Assembly: GCA_963851415.1 (NCBI GenBank)
Contig: CAWKPF010000003.1
Coordinates: 806,001 to 870,000 of the forward strand
DNA from: CAWKPF01 sp963851415
GTDB lineage: Bacteria; Acidobacteriota; Thermoanaerobaculia; Multivoradales; Multivoraceae
DNA: 64,000 nucleotides
Reading direction: 5' to 3'
How positions within the stretch are numbered: the first letter of the stretch is position 1; each line of letters starts with the position of its first letter. A program made the position numbers and the translations under genes. Below are positions 8,994-17,486 of the stretch, one piece after another. The notes beneath the pieces are model-generated. The model was not told the DNA's origin, did no database searches, and saw only the letters and a list, made by a program, of their open reading frames with translations.

Positions 8994-9009
8994 TGGCGTG
9001 CGAATTGCT
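8994..9009 (+). promoter_or_regulatory. Sigma-54 (-24/-12) promoter of the arylsulfatase
   Basis: TGGCGTG-CGAA-TTGCT matches the consensus TGGCACG-N4-TTGCW, with the exact 10-base spacing between the GG and GC dinucleotides. The predicted start site is near 9020, about 100 nt before ATG 9124. Together with the operators at 8824-8859 and the neighbouring activator gene, it forms a complete sigma-54 control unit. The rest of 8775-9123 shows no other gene. Confidence 0.75.
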
Positions 9010-9123
9010 GTACAGTGGGGTCTAACATCGGTTCATCCGATCTCCTGGCCATCGTCTTCGGACTCGAGGGCGCTGGGGGAAGTTCTGTATGAAAGAAGAT
9101 CTGTATAGAAAGGGGAAGAAGGA

Positions 9124-10701
9124 ATGGTCAAGAAACAATGTCTGATGCTGGCGCTGCTCGCGGTCGTCGCGACCGCGGCCAGTGCCCAGGACAAGCCCAA
9201 CATCCTGGTGATGTTCGGCGACGACGTGGGCTTCTGGAACGTCAGCGCCTACAACCAGGGGATGATGGGATACAAGACCCCCAACATCGACCGGATCGCC
9301 AACGAGGGAGCGCTCTTCACCGACGCCTACGCGCAGCAGAGCTGCACCGCCGGGCGGGCCGCGTTCATCACCGGCCAGTCCCCCATTCGCACGGGGATGC
9401 TGAAGGTCGGTCTGCCCGGGGCGCCCGAGGGTCTCCAGGCTGAGGACCCGACGATCGCCACGCTGCTCAAGGAGCGAGGCTACGCCACCGGACAGTTCGG
9501 CAAGAACCACCTGGGCGATCGCAACGAGTTCTTTCCGACGGTGCATGGCTTCGACGAGTTCTTCGGCAACTTCTACCACCTCAACGCCGAGGAGGAGCCC
9601 GAGAACCCCGACTACCCGAAAGACGCCTCCTTCAAGGACAACTTCGGACCCCGCGGCGTCTTCCACTGCTACGCCACTGACGAGGTGAGCTCGGAGCCGA
9701 CCAGCGAGCGCTTCGGCGACTGGGGCAAGCAGCGCTGCGACGACACCGGCCCCCTCACGCGCGAGCGCATGAAGACGTTCGACACGGAGGTCGCGGACCA
9801 GGCCGAGCGGTTCATCCGCGACAACACGGCAGAGAACGAGCCCTGGTTCGTGTGGTTCAACACCTCGCGCATGCACGTCTGGACGCACCTGGCGGCCGAG
9901 TCCGAGGGTAAGACCGGCCTGGGCGTCTACGCTGACGGCATGGTCGAGCACGATGGCCACATCGGTCGGATGCTGGATCTCCTCGACTCTCTGGGGATCG
10001 CCGACGACACCATCGTGGTCTGGACCTCCGACAACGGCGCCGAGGTGATGACCTGGCCCGATGGCGGCATGACGCCGTTCCGGGGCGAGAAGAACACGAA
10101 CTGGGAAGGCGGCTACCGGGTCCCGCTGGTCGCGCGTTGGCCAGGCGTCATCGAGCCTGGCACCAAGATCAACGAGATCATCGCCCACGAAGACTGGCTG
10201 CCCACGCTCGTCGCCGCTGCCGGCGGGGGCGACGTCAAGGCGAACCTGCTCGACGGGGTTCGTGCGGCGGGAACGAGGTACAACGTTCACCTCGACGGCT
10301 ACAACCTGATGCCCTACTTCAAGGGCGAGACCACGGAGTGGCCGCGGGAGGAGTTCCTCTACTGGACCGACGACGGCGCCCTCGCCGGATTGCGCTTCAA
10401 TCGCTGGAAGGTCGTCTTCATGGAGCAGCGGGCCCACGGCTTCGACGTGTGGGAGGAGCCTCTGGTCACGCTGCGTCTGCCCAAGATCTTCGATCTCCGC
10501 ATGGATCCCTTCGAGCGTGCGGATCACGAGGCGATGGGCTACTCCAAGTGGCGGTTCGACCGGACCTTCCTCATGGGACCGGCCCAGGCGTACGCCGGGG
10601 CATGGCTGGAGAGCTTCAAGAAGTACCCGCCGCGTCAGAAGCCAGGCAGCTTCAATATGGACGCAGTCATGGAGAGCCTCACCGATAACCCTTCGCAGTA
10701 G
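9124..10701 (+). CDS. Secreted arylsulfatase (sulfatase family S1)
   Basis: Sulfate ester hydrolase of 525 residues with a cleavable signal peptide (about residues 1-21, ending ASAQ). The catalytic formylglycine signature is C74-T-A-G-R78 followed by AAFITGQ; it is the CxAxR variant rather than CxPxR and needs maturation by a formylglycine-generating enzyme or anSME not seen here. Metal-binding Asp residues D33-D34 are in MFGDDVGFWN, and a second metal or sulfate site is in WTSDNGAE. A purine-rich stretch (AGGGGAAGAAGGA) precedes ATG 9124. It has its own sigma-54 promoter and a strong terminator, so it is probably transcribed alone. The substrate is unknown. Confidence 0.93.
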   Translation: MVKKQCLMLALLAVVATAASAQDKPNILVMFGDDVGFWNVSAYNQGMMGYKTPNIDRIANEGALFTDAYAQQSCTAGRAAFITGQSPIRTGMLKVGLPGAPEGLQAEDPTIATLLKERGYATGQFGKNHLGDRNEFFPTVHGFDEFFGNFYHLNAEEEPENPDYPKDASFKDNFGPRGVFHCYATDEVSSEPTSERFGDWGKQRCDDTGPLTRERMKTFDTEVADQAERFIRDNTAENEPWFVWFNTSRMHVWTHLAAESEGKTGLGVYADGMVEHDGHIGRMLDLLDSLGIADDTIVVWTSDNGAEVMTWPDGGMTPFRGEKNTNWEGGYRVPLVARWPGVIEPGTKINEIIAHEDWLPTLVAAAGGGDVKANLLDGVRAAGTRYNVHLDGYNLMPYFKGETTEWPREEFLYWTDDGALAGLRFNRWKVVFMEQRAHGFDVWEEPLVTLRLPKIFDLRMDPFERADHEAMGYSKWRFDRTFLMGPAQAYAGAWLESFKKYPPRQKPGSFNMDAVMESLTDNPSQ

Positions 10702-10723
10702 ACGCTCGCGCGTGACGCACTGA

Positions 10724-10758
10724 GAAGGCGGCGGGTCTCCCCGCCGCCTTCGCTTTTT
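10724..10758 (+). terminator. Rho-independent terminator after the arylsulfatase
   Basis: A perfect 12-bp GC-rich stem (GAAGGCGGCGGG at 10724-10735 pairing with 10740-10751) with a 4-nt loop, followed by CGC and TTTTT. It lies 22 nt past the sulfatase stop. Confidence 0.88.
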
Positions 10759-10855
10759 GAAGCCCTCTCGTCCTTTGGATCAGCCTGGCAACCTGGCACG
10801 GACGGTCCCCACGGCGTCGCTTAGACTCATAAGACGATTTCTTCGGGAGGACTCT

Positions 10856-12538
10856 CTGGCCAAGAAGCGTCGACGGAAAGCCGTCCAGAGCACAGCGACG
10901 TCCCCGGCCGGGACCGGATCCGCTTCGGTTGCCGAACGAGTGCGGTTTCCCCAGGGACGCGCGCTGGCCGGCCTCCTCTTGCTCTCGGGGTTCGTGGCGC
11001 TGGTCTACGAGACCCTGTGGGTGAAGCAGCTGGGGCGCGTCGTGGGTGTCGAGGTCCACGCCGTCACGATTGCGCTCTCCGCCTTCTTCGCGGGTCTGGC
11101 GCTGGGCGGGGCTCTCCTGGGGCGACTCGCGGATCGTTCGGCGCGTCCGATCCGCCTGTACGCGATCCTCGAGGCCGGAGTCGCCGTCCTGGGACTGCTC
11201 TCGACCCTGGCCCTCGCGCGCTCGGGAGGTCCCTTCGTCGCGCTCCGCGATGCCGTGGGGCCTCTGGCCTGGGCGCTGCCTTTCGCCCTGGTCGGACTGC
11301 CCTCGTTCCTGATGGGAGGCACGCTGCCGGCGCTGCTGCGGGCGCTTCGTCCCGACGAGTCCGGGGTCGCTCTTGCCACCGGTGTTCTCTACGCCGCCAA
11401 CACGGCAGGCGCGGTCGCGGGAACGCTCGCCACGCCCTTCCTCCTGGTGCCCGCCTTCGGCATCCAGGGAACGGGTCTCTTCGCGGCGGCATCGGGTCTC
11501 CTGATCGCCCTCGCCGCCCTCGCCCTCGACCGGGCCCTCGACCGGGCCCGCGACCGCCGCACCGCCGCTGCGCTCACCGTCGAGCCCGCGGCCGCGGCCC
11601 CTCGCCCCGCCACCCGGTCGAACGACGTCCGCCTCGCCCTCGCCCTGTACGCCCTGGCCGGCGGGGTGGCGCTGGGCTACGAGGTGATCTGGTCCGAGCT
11701 GCTCGTCCAGTTCCTGAGCACTCGAACGTACGCGTTTGCCGTCATGCTCGGCACCTACTTGACCGGCCTCGCCCTGGGCAGCTTCCTGTTTACGCGGTTC
11801 AGCCGGCCGCAACACGATCCGTGGCGGGTGTTCGGTCTGCTGCTGAGCGCCGCGGGGGCGAGCGCCATCCTGATCGTGGCCGCGCTCGGGCCGTGGCTGC
11901 CCGATTCCCAGACGTTTGCAGGAACATGGGCGACGCGTCTCACCGGCCTCGAAACGATCGAGGTGTTGGCCCGATTCGCGGTCGCGTCGGTCGCCATTCT
12001 GCTCGTTCCCACGACCCTGCTGGGCGCCGCCTTCCCGGCCGCGGCGCGGCTCACGGCGGGCGCCGATCGGGTCGCCGGCGATGTCGGCCTGATCGCCGGA
12101 CTGAACACGGCCGGTGGCATCGCCGGCACGTTGCTGACCGGCTTCGTCCTCGTCCCCGGGGTCGGCCTCGTCGCCGCGCTGGGCCTGCTCGCCGTCGGAG
12201 GTACGCTGATCGGCGCCGTGGCCATTCTCCGCAGCTCCAAGCCCCGCGCCCTCGCCCTCGCCGTCACGCTCGTGCTCGTCGTGGCGGTGGCCGCCGCTGG
12301 CCACGCCGCGCGACCGCCTGGCCCGTCTCCTGGCCGAGGAGCGAGGGGGAGAGCTCCTCTTCTACGAGGAGGACGCCGGAGGCACCGTGGCCGTGCTCGA
12401 GCAGCAGGCGACGGGCAGGGGCGCCGGGGCCTTTCGACGTCTGTACATCCAGGGTGTCTCGAATTCGGGGGATGCGCTGTCGTCGCTGCGCTACATGCGT
12501 CTGCAGGCGCTTCTGCCCCTGCTGGTTCATCCCGGTGA
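10856..12538 (+). CDS. MFS-like half of a fused MFS/spermidine-synthase protein (frameshifted)
   Basis: Integral membrane portion of a polyamine-synthase-like fusion. About 12-14 hydrophobic segments are visible, starting at GRALAGLLLLSGFVALVYE, with the duplicated pattern 'G-x-x-x-L-x-YE-x-x-W' (ALVYETLW and ALGYEVIW) typical of this family. The true frame ends near 12300; beyond that the reading is Arg/Gly-rich noise up to the stop at 12538, while the synthase domain continues in another frame at 12303. The start is uncertain: CTG 10856 follows GGGAGG by five bases; an upstream TTG at 10757 lies inside the terminator and is unlikely. The whole locus 10856-13451 is one base too long for a single frame. 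Confidence 0.75.
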   Translation: MAKKRRRKAVQSTATSPAGTGSASVAERVRFPQGRALAGLLLLSGFVALVYETLWVKQLGRVVGVEVHAVTIALSAFFAGLALGGALLGRLADRSARPIRLYAILEAGVAVLGLLSTLALARSGGPFVALRDAVGPLAWALPFALVGLPSFLMGGTLPALLRALRPDESGVALATGVLYAANTAGAVAGTLATPFLLVPAFGIQGTGLFAAASGLLIALAALALDRALDRARDRRTAAALTVEPAAAAPRPATRSNDVRLALALYALAGGVALGYEVIWSELLVQFLSTRTYAFAVMLGTYLTGLALGSFLFTRFSRPQHDPWRVFGLLLSAAGASAILIVAALGPWLPDSQTFAGTWATRLTGLETIEVLARFAVASVAILLVPTTLLGAAFPAAARLTAGADRVAGDVGLIAGLNTAGGIAGTLLTGFVLVPGVGLVAALGLLAVGGTLIGAVAILRSSKPRALALAVTLVLVVAVAAAGHAARPPGPSPGRGARGRAPLLRGGRRRHRGRARAAGDGQGRRGLSTSVHPGCLEFGGCAVVAALHASAGASAPAGSSR

Positions 12539-13451
12539 GCCCCGCTCGGCCCTGGTGGTCGGGTTCGGTACCGGCATCACGGCCGGGTCCCTGCTCGTCC
12601 ATCCCGGGCTCGAGACGCGGGTCGTGGCTGAGCTGTTGCCGTCCGTGGTCGCGGCCGGCGTCCATTTCGAGGGCAACTTCGATGCCTCCCGCGACCCTCG
12701 TCTCGACATCCGGATTGGCGACGGCCGCCACGAGCTCCTGGCCCGGAGCCAGCGCTACGACCTCATCACCCTCGAACCGCCGCCGCCCTCGGCGGCCGGG
12801 GTCGTCAACCTGTACTCGCGGGACTTCTACGAGCTGTGCCGGGAGCGCCTCGCGCCCGGGGGACTGATGGCGCAGTGGTGGCCCCTGCCGACGCAGAACG
12901 AGGAAGACTCGCGCTCCCTGGTGCGCGCCTTCCTGGACGTCTTTCCCTATACCACCGCCTGGTCGACGGAGCTTCACGAAGTCCTGCTGGTCGGTTCGCT
13001 CGAGCCCCTCGTGCTCGACGGCCCGCGCGTCGCCGAGCGCTTCGCTGCCGCCGGGGTCGCCCAGGCCCTTGCCGAGGTGGGAGTCGAATCGCCGGAGGCG
13101 CTCCTGGGAACCTGGCTCACCGGCACTGCCGGTCTCGAGGCTTTCGCCGGCGAGGCGCCGCCGGTGACCGACGATCGCCCGCGGATCGAGCACGGGGCGT
13201 GGGTCCGCCGGGGTGAGCTCCAGCGCGTGCTCCCGCGGCTGCTCGAGCTGGCCACGGAGGTGCCCCTCGCACGGGCGGACCCCCTGCGGCTCGGGGTGGC
13301 CGCCGAGAGCCAGGAGCTGCGTCAGTTCTATCGCGCCAGCCTGCTCGCCCTCGGGGGCGAACAGCAAGCGGCCGTGGCGATGGTGCGCGAGGTCCTGGCT
13401 CGCGACCCGGACAACCTCTATTACCGGTGGATCGCTCTCGGCGGAAGGTGA
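12387..13451 (+). CDS. Spermidine-synthase-like half of the frameshifted fusion
   Basis: Rossmann-fold methyltransferase-like domain of the spermidine synthase superfamily. The SAM-binding glycine loop is VVGFGTGITAGS, the acidic strand-end is ELLP, and IRIGDGRHEL plus DLITLEPPPP match the polyamine synthase pattern. The C-terminal 60 residues look like one helical repeat. The frame already reads sensibly from 12303 (TPRDRLARLLAEERGGEL), upstream of the first possible start GTG 12387, which has no ribosome site. This supports a single ancestral gene with the membrane half at 10856. Whether the protein makes polyamines is unknown; many such fusions are uncharacterised. Confidence 0.75.
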   Translation: MAVLEQQATGRGAGAFRRLYIQGVSNSGDALSSLRYMRLQALLPLLVHPGEPRSALVVGFGTGITAGSLLVHPGLETRVVAELLPSVVAAGVHFEGNFDASRDPRLDIRIGDGRHELLARSQRYDLITLEPPPPSAAGVVNLYSRDFYELCRERLAPGGLMAQWWPLPTQNEEDSRSLVRAFLDVFPYTTAWSTELHEVLLVGSLEPLVLDGPRVAERFAAAGVAQALAEVGVESPEALLGTWLTGTAGLEAFAGEAPPVTDDRPRIEHGAWVRRGELQRVLPRLLELATEVPLARADPLRLGVAAESQELRQFYRASLLALGGEQQAAVAMVREVLARDPDNLYYRWIALGGR

Positions 13452-13780
13452 CCGGGGGCGGGAGGGAACCGGGCGCCTCGGGCAGCTCGCGCGACCAGAG
13501 GGTGCAGGTCGCGAGTCGGCCCAACGGGTCCCGGATGAGGCCTGGATCGGTCCCGCGTGATGGGGAGTGGGGGAGGCCAGACGCGGCCATCTGGGCGGGG
13601 CCTCGCGATTGCCTCCGGTGTGGCCAGATGGTACTGTGACATTTCTCGTCGTCTGCGAGGTCGTTTGGCGACCCATGGCCGGGTCCCCAGCCCGGATCCG
13701 CGGACGACTCCCTTCCCGAAAGCACTACAACTTCCCCGGTGGGGCTCCCTCTCCAGCGCCACCGCAGACGAGGACCGTCC
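13452..13780. other. Intergenic region without a recognisable gene
   Basis: This 329-bp stretch between the synthase fusion and the L,D-transpeptidase shows no supported ORF, tRNA or strong hairpin. The only useful element is GAGGA at 13770-13774, the ribosome site of the next gene. Confidence 0.5.
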
Positions 13781-14542
13781 GTGAACGATCCCACGCCGCC
13801 CTTCGTGTTCGCTCTGTTTCTGGGTCTTGCCCTTCTCGCGCCCGCGACCTCCGGCGGGGCCGAACTGCGCAGCCTCTCCTTCGATCTCCAGCAGGAAGCC
13901 CCCGAGTTGGATCGCCAGGTTCTCCGCCTTGCTACCCGCGCGGCCTCCTGTGCCCGTCGCGATGGGCTCGCCGAGACCTCGATCCTGACCCTGATCGACT
14001 ACTCGCGGCCGTCGACCGAACCGCGCCTGTGGGTGTTCGACCTCGCCGAGCGCCGCCTGCTGTATCGGGAGCTGGTGGCGCACGGTCGCAACAGCGGGGA
14101 GAACGAAGCGACTGCGTTCTCCAACACCCTGGGCAGCCTTCAGTCGAGCCTCGGGCTGTTCCGAACGGGGGGCACCTACCATGGCCGCAACGGCTACTCG
14201 CTGAAGCTGCACGGGCTCGAGGAGGGCGTCAACGACGCCGCTCTCGAGCGCACGATCGTGATCCACGGCGCGCCCTATGTGAGCCCCGAGTTCGCCGAGC
14301 AGTTCGGACGCCTGGGCCGGAGTTGGGGATGTCCGGCACTCCCCAAGGAGACGGCTCGCGAGGTCATCGACACGATCAAGGGTGGCTCTCTCGTGTTCTC
14401 CTATTTCCCGGACGAAGAGTGGCTCGGCTCGTCGGAGTTCATCGAGTGCCGGGACGCACCCTGGGAGCCCATCGACATCGGTGTGGCGGCCCACCCCGAG
14501 ACAGCAACCGAGGACTCGCGGCCCGACACGCGGGCCCGGTAG
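13781..14542 (+). CDS. Murein L,D-transpeptidase catalytic domain protein (YkuD_2 type)
   Basis: Predicted periplasmic enzyme of 253 residues that would cleave and re-link meso-DAP in peptidoglycan stems. The start GTG 13781 has GAGGA six bases upstream and opens directly into a signal peptide (FVFALFLGLALLAPATSGGA). The catalytic pair is visible as H162 in VIHGAPYVS and C184 in RSWGCPALP, the SxGCxxL pattern of this branch. The upstream ATG 13739 would bury the signal peptide and is rejected. The C-terminal 25 residues are variable. No operon partner is obvious; the next gene starts 193 bp later. Confidence 0.87.
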   Translation: MNDPTPPFVFALFLGLALLAPATSGGAELRSLSFDLQQEAPELDRQVLRLATRAASCARRDGLAETSILTLIDYSRPSTEPRLWVFDLAERRLLYRELVAHGRNSGENEATAFSNTLGSLQSSLGLFRTGGTYHGRNGYSLKLHGLEEGVNDAALERTIVIHGAPYVSPEFAEQFGRLGRSWGCPALPKETAREVIDTIKGGSLVFSYFPDEEWLGSSEFIECRDAPWEPIDIGVAAHPETATEDSRPDTRAR

Positions 14543-14735
14543 CTGGCAGCGAAGTAGCAGCCTCTCTTCTCGCGGCTTCCTGTGGGGCTCTTGCAGGCTC
14601 TTCGGCGAAGATGGCGGGGAGCTGGCAGCTCACGGAGTGAGGGTCGGTGGGTCGCGTGCGCCCCAGGCTCGGTGGGGGGTACGGAAATCACACCCGGTGT
14701 GGCAGGATCTTCGCCGACCCCGGATCCTGAACGCC

Positions 14736-16058
14736 ATGAACCAACCCTGGAACACCGAAGGCTTTCCGCCACTGGTCGGGTCGGCTTTCGACTTCGATCT
14801 CGACGAGCGATCCTTCGCCTTCATGGGCGACGCCCTGGCTGAAGGCGGAGATCTGGTCGGCGTGGCTCCCGACAGCGGCTCGGCAGGAGCGGTACTGGTC
14901 AACCGGCCTGACGAAGCCTGGCACGTCCTCGGTCGCAACCATGGCAACTATGAGAAGAGTCTCGGTGGACGCAAGGTCCGCATGCTGCTCGGAAGGGGGC
15001 TGATCGCCATCGAGGGTCGCGCCTGGCGAAACCGGAGACGGGTGCTGCAACCGTCGTTTCACCAGGAGGCGATCGGCCGCTTCGCCGACGTCATGCTCGC
15101 TGCCAATCGGCGAATGCTGGACAAGTGGGCCAGCCACACCTCGGCGGGTGAGCCGATCGACGTCAGCACGGACACCGCTCGCCTGACGCTCGAGATCATC
15201 GTGCAGTGTCTGTTCGGCGATGACCTCGAGGAGATCACTGCCGATTTCGGCGACATCCCGTTCGCCATCCTGACCGACGATCTCACCCGCACCCTCACCA
15301 CGGTTCACCGACTGCAGAAACAGAGAGATCGGCTCGTGAAGTACATCGCGCGACGCCGAGAGCGCGCCGAGCAGCCCCCCGACCTGCTCGGTGTGCTGAT
15401 CTCCGCGCGCGATGCCGACACCGGCGAGCCGTTCGACGACAAGGTGGTGATGGACGAGGTGGTCACGCTCGCGGTCGCCGGGCACGAGACCTCGGCCTCT
15501 GCGCTCACCTGGGCCTGGTATCTGCTCTCGGAGCATCCAGAGGTGGAGTCCGCCCTGCACGAAGAGCTCGACGCGTCTGCGGAGCACGGCCCGCTGCGCC
15601 CGCGTGACCTGGAGACCCTCCCCTATCTGCGCAGGGTGCTCGACGAGACGCTCCGCCTCTATCCCCCGGGCTGGCTGCTCGCCCGGCGAGCCCTCGGCGA
15701 AGACCGAATCGGTCCCTACAGCATTCCCGCTGGCACCGACGTGCTCGTCTCGCCCTACTATCTCCACCGCCACCCTGAGTTCTGGCCCGACCCTGAGACC
15801 TTCGATCCCGATCGCTTCCTGAAAGAGCCCGGTCACAAGCACGCCTACATCCCGTTCGGAGCCGGCCCGCGGCGCTGCATCGGCGACGTCTTCGGCATGG
15901 TGGAGATGCAGTTCCATCTCGCCCACGTGGCGCGGAAGCTGAAGCTCCGCTACGTCGGCGACGGCCCGCCGGCCATCGAGGCCAAGGTCAATCTGCGACC
16001 CATGGGGCAGCTGATGTTCCGGGGAGAGTTTCGGCCTGGCGAGGCCCGCGAAGGGTGA
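14736..16058 (+). CDS. Cytochrome P450
   Basis: Heme monooxygenase of 440 residues without a membrane anchor, so a soluble bacterial-type P450. The I-helix oxygen-activation motif is AGHETS, the K-helix ExxR is ETLR, and the heme loop is FGAGPRRCIG with the ligand Cys381. The WRNRRRVLQPSFH C-helix segment resembles CYP4/CYP102-like fatty-acid hydroxylases, but the substrate cannot be assigned. Start ATG 14736; the in-frame extension to 14382 overlaps the transpeptidase gene. The stop overlaps the amidase start as GTGA, so the two are co-translated. No ferredoxin or reductase partner lies nearby. Confidence 0.93.
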   Translation: MNQPWNTEGFPPLVGSAFDFDLDERSFAFMGDALAEGGDLVGVAPDSGSAGAVLVNRPDEAWHVLGRNHGNYEKSLGGRKVRMLLGRGLIAIEGRAWRNRRRVLQPSFHQEAIGRFADVMLAANRRMLDKWASHTSAGEPIDVSTDTARLTLEIIVQCLFGDDLEEITADFGDIPFAILTDDLTRTLTTVHRLQKQRDRLVKYIARRRERAEQPPDLLGVLISARDADTGEPFDDKVVMDEVVTLAVAGHETSASALTWAWYLLSEHPEVESALHEELDASAEHGPLRPRDLETLPYLRRVLDETLRLYPPGWLLARRALGEDRIGPYSIPAGTDVLVSPYYLHRHPEFWPDPETFDPDRFLKEPGHKHAYIPFGAGPRRCIGDVFGMVEMQFHLAHVARKLKLRYVGDGPPAIEAKVNLRPMGQLMFRGEFRPGEAREG

Positions 16059-17470
16059 CCGACGAAGAGCTCTGCCTGCGGAGTGCTTGCGAGTTGTCGG
16101 CGGAGCTGCGCCGTGGCTCCGTTTCGGCGCGAGAGGTGGTGGAGGCCCATCTCCGACGCATCGAGCGCGTCGACCCCGAGATTGGAGCGATCTGCACGCT
16201 CGTGCCCGAGAAGGCGATCGAGCGTGCAGAGGAGCTCGATCGAAGCCAGGTCGAGCGAGGGCCGCTACATGGACTTCCGATCGCGATCAAGGATCTCGTT
16301 CCGACGCGGGGGATTCGAACGACCATGGGCTCGCCGGTCTTTGCCGATGACGTGCCGGACGCGAGCGCCCATTTCGTCGATCGGCTCGAGGCGGCGGGCG
16401 CCGTCGTGATCGGCAAGACCAACACACCCGAGTTCGGGGCCGGCTCCCAGACCTTCAACGAGGTGTTCGGAGCGACACGAAATCCGTGGGACACGTCCCG
16501 GACCTGCGGCGGTTCGAGCGGCGGCGCGGCTTCGGCTCTGGCCGCCAACCTGCTGCCGATCGCGGATGGCAGTGACTATGGAGGCTCACTCCGCAACCCG
16601 GCCAGCTTCTGCGGCGTGGTCGGCTTCCGACCGACTCCGGGCCGCGTGTCGAGGACCCCGACCAGGGATCTCTGGGACGACATGGCGGTCACGGGCCCGA
16701 TGGGCCGCTCGGTGGAGGACCTTGCCCTGCTCTTCTCGGTCATGGCGGGGCCGGATCCGAGAGACATCCTCACCCTGCCCGACGCGAGTGAGGGCTTCTA
16801 CCCAACGGCTCGCCTGGAGGCCACCCGCAAGACAGGCGAACCGATCAAGATCGCCTGGTCGCCAGATCTCGGCCAACACCCGGTCGAGCCGGAGGTCGTC
16901 CGCGTGTGCCAGTCGGCGCTCACTGCTCTCACGGACCTGGGAATCGAGATCGACGAAGGCCATCCCGATCTGAGCGATGCACCCGAGATCTTCCAAACCC
17001 TCCGCGGCGCCTTCTACGCGGGACGGCTCGGAGCCGTCGTTCAGCGGCATCGAGAGCGGGTCAAGGACACCGTGATCTGGAACGTCGAGCTGGGCCAGTC
17101 CCTTTCGGCCACGGACCTGGTTGCGGCGATGCATTCACGCGCCGACCTGCTCGATCGGGTCCGCGAGTTCTTCGAGCACTACGACTATCTCGCTCTCCCG
17201 ACCGTCCAGGTCTTGCCGTTCTCGATCGACTGCGAGTATCCGACCGAGATCAACGGCCAACAGCTCGCCACCTACCTCGACTGGATGGGCACCTGCACCT
17301 CGATCACGGTCACACGGTGCCCATCGATCTCGGTTCCGGCGGGCACGAGTCGCGAGGGGATGCCTGTCGGATTGCAGCTGGTCGCGCCATCCGGCGAGGA
17401 CCGGTCGCTGCTCGCGTTGGCGGCGGCGTTCGAGCGGTCGAGGCCGTTCCCCGCCCTGCCCCGGCTCTGA
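16055..17470 (+). CDS. Amidase signature family protein
   Basis: Ser-cisSer-Lys amidohydrolase of 471 residues. The triad is visible: K79 (IAIKDL), S154 (cis-Ser in CGGSSGGAA) and S178 (YGGSLRNPA), with the standard 24-residue Ser-Ser spacing. It begins at GTG 16055, overlapping the P450 stop. There is no signal peptide, so it is cytoplasmic. The family includes general amidases, GatA and nylon-oligomer-type hydrolases; no gatB or gatC partner is adjacent, so a GatA role is unlikely. Pairing with P450 suggests a catabolic or modifying pathway for an amide-containing compound, which is inference only. Confidence 0.9.
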   Translation: MTDEELCLRSACELSAELRRGSVSAREVVEAHLRRIERVDPEIGAICTLVPEKAIERAEELDRSQVERGPLHGLPIAIKDLVPTRGIRTTMGSPVFADDVPDASAHFVDRLEAAGAVVIGKTNTPEFGAGSQTFNEVFGATRNPWDTSRTCGGSSGGAASALAANLLPIADGSDYGGSLRNPASFCGVVGFRPTPGRVSRTPTRDLWDDMAVTGPMGRSVEDLALLFSVMAGPDPRDILTLPDASEGFYPTARLEATRKTGEPIKIAWSPDLGQHPVEPEVVRVCQSALTALTDLGIEIDEGHPDLSDAPEIFQTLRGAFYAGRLGAVVQRHRERVKDTVIWNVELGQSLSATDLVAAMHSRADLLDRVREFFEHYDYLALPTVQVLPFSIDCEYPTEINGQQLATYLDWMGTCTSITVTRCPSISVPAGTSREGMPVGLQLVAPSGEDRSLLALAAAFERSRPFPALPRL

Positions 17471-17486
17471 TGACCTCCGTCCGGTT

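Noticed and set aside
9093..9149. An 18-codon upstream ORF overlapping the sulfatase start (ATG 9093 to TGA)
   Set aside because: It has no ribosome site and the peptide is unremarkable; chance is a sufficient explanation.
9022..10527. A 501-codon open frame antisense to the arylsulfatase
   Set aside because: It is a mirror of the sulfatase codon pattern in GC-rich DNA, has no ribosome site or known domain, and would cover the sigma-54 promoter exit.
10679..12304. A 541-codon open frame antisense to the MFS gene
   Set aside because: Low-complexity Arg/Gly/Glu sequence without a domain; it also runs through the terminator at 10724-10758.
16308..16324. GGATTCGAACG, resembling a tRNA T-arm on the minus strand
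   Set aside because: It lies inside the amidase coding region and no acceptor stem or anticodon arm could be built around it.
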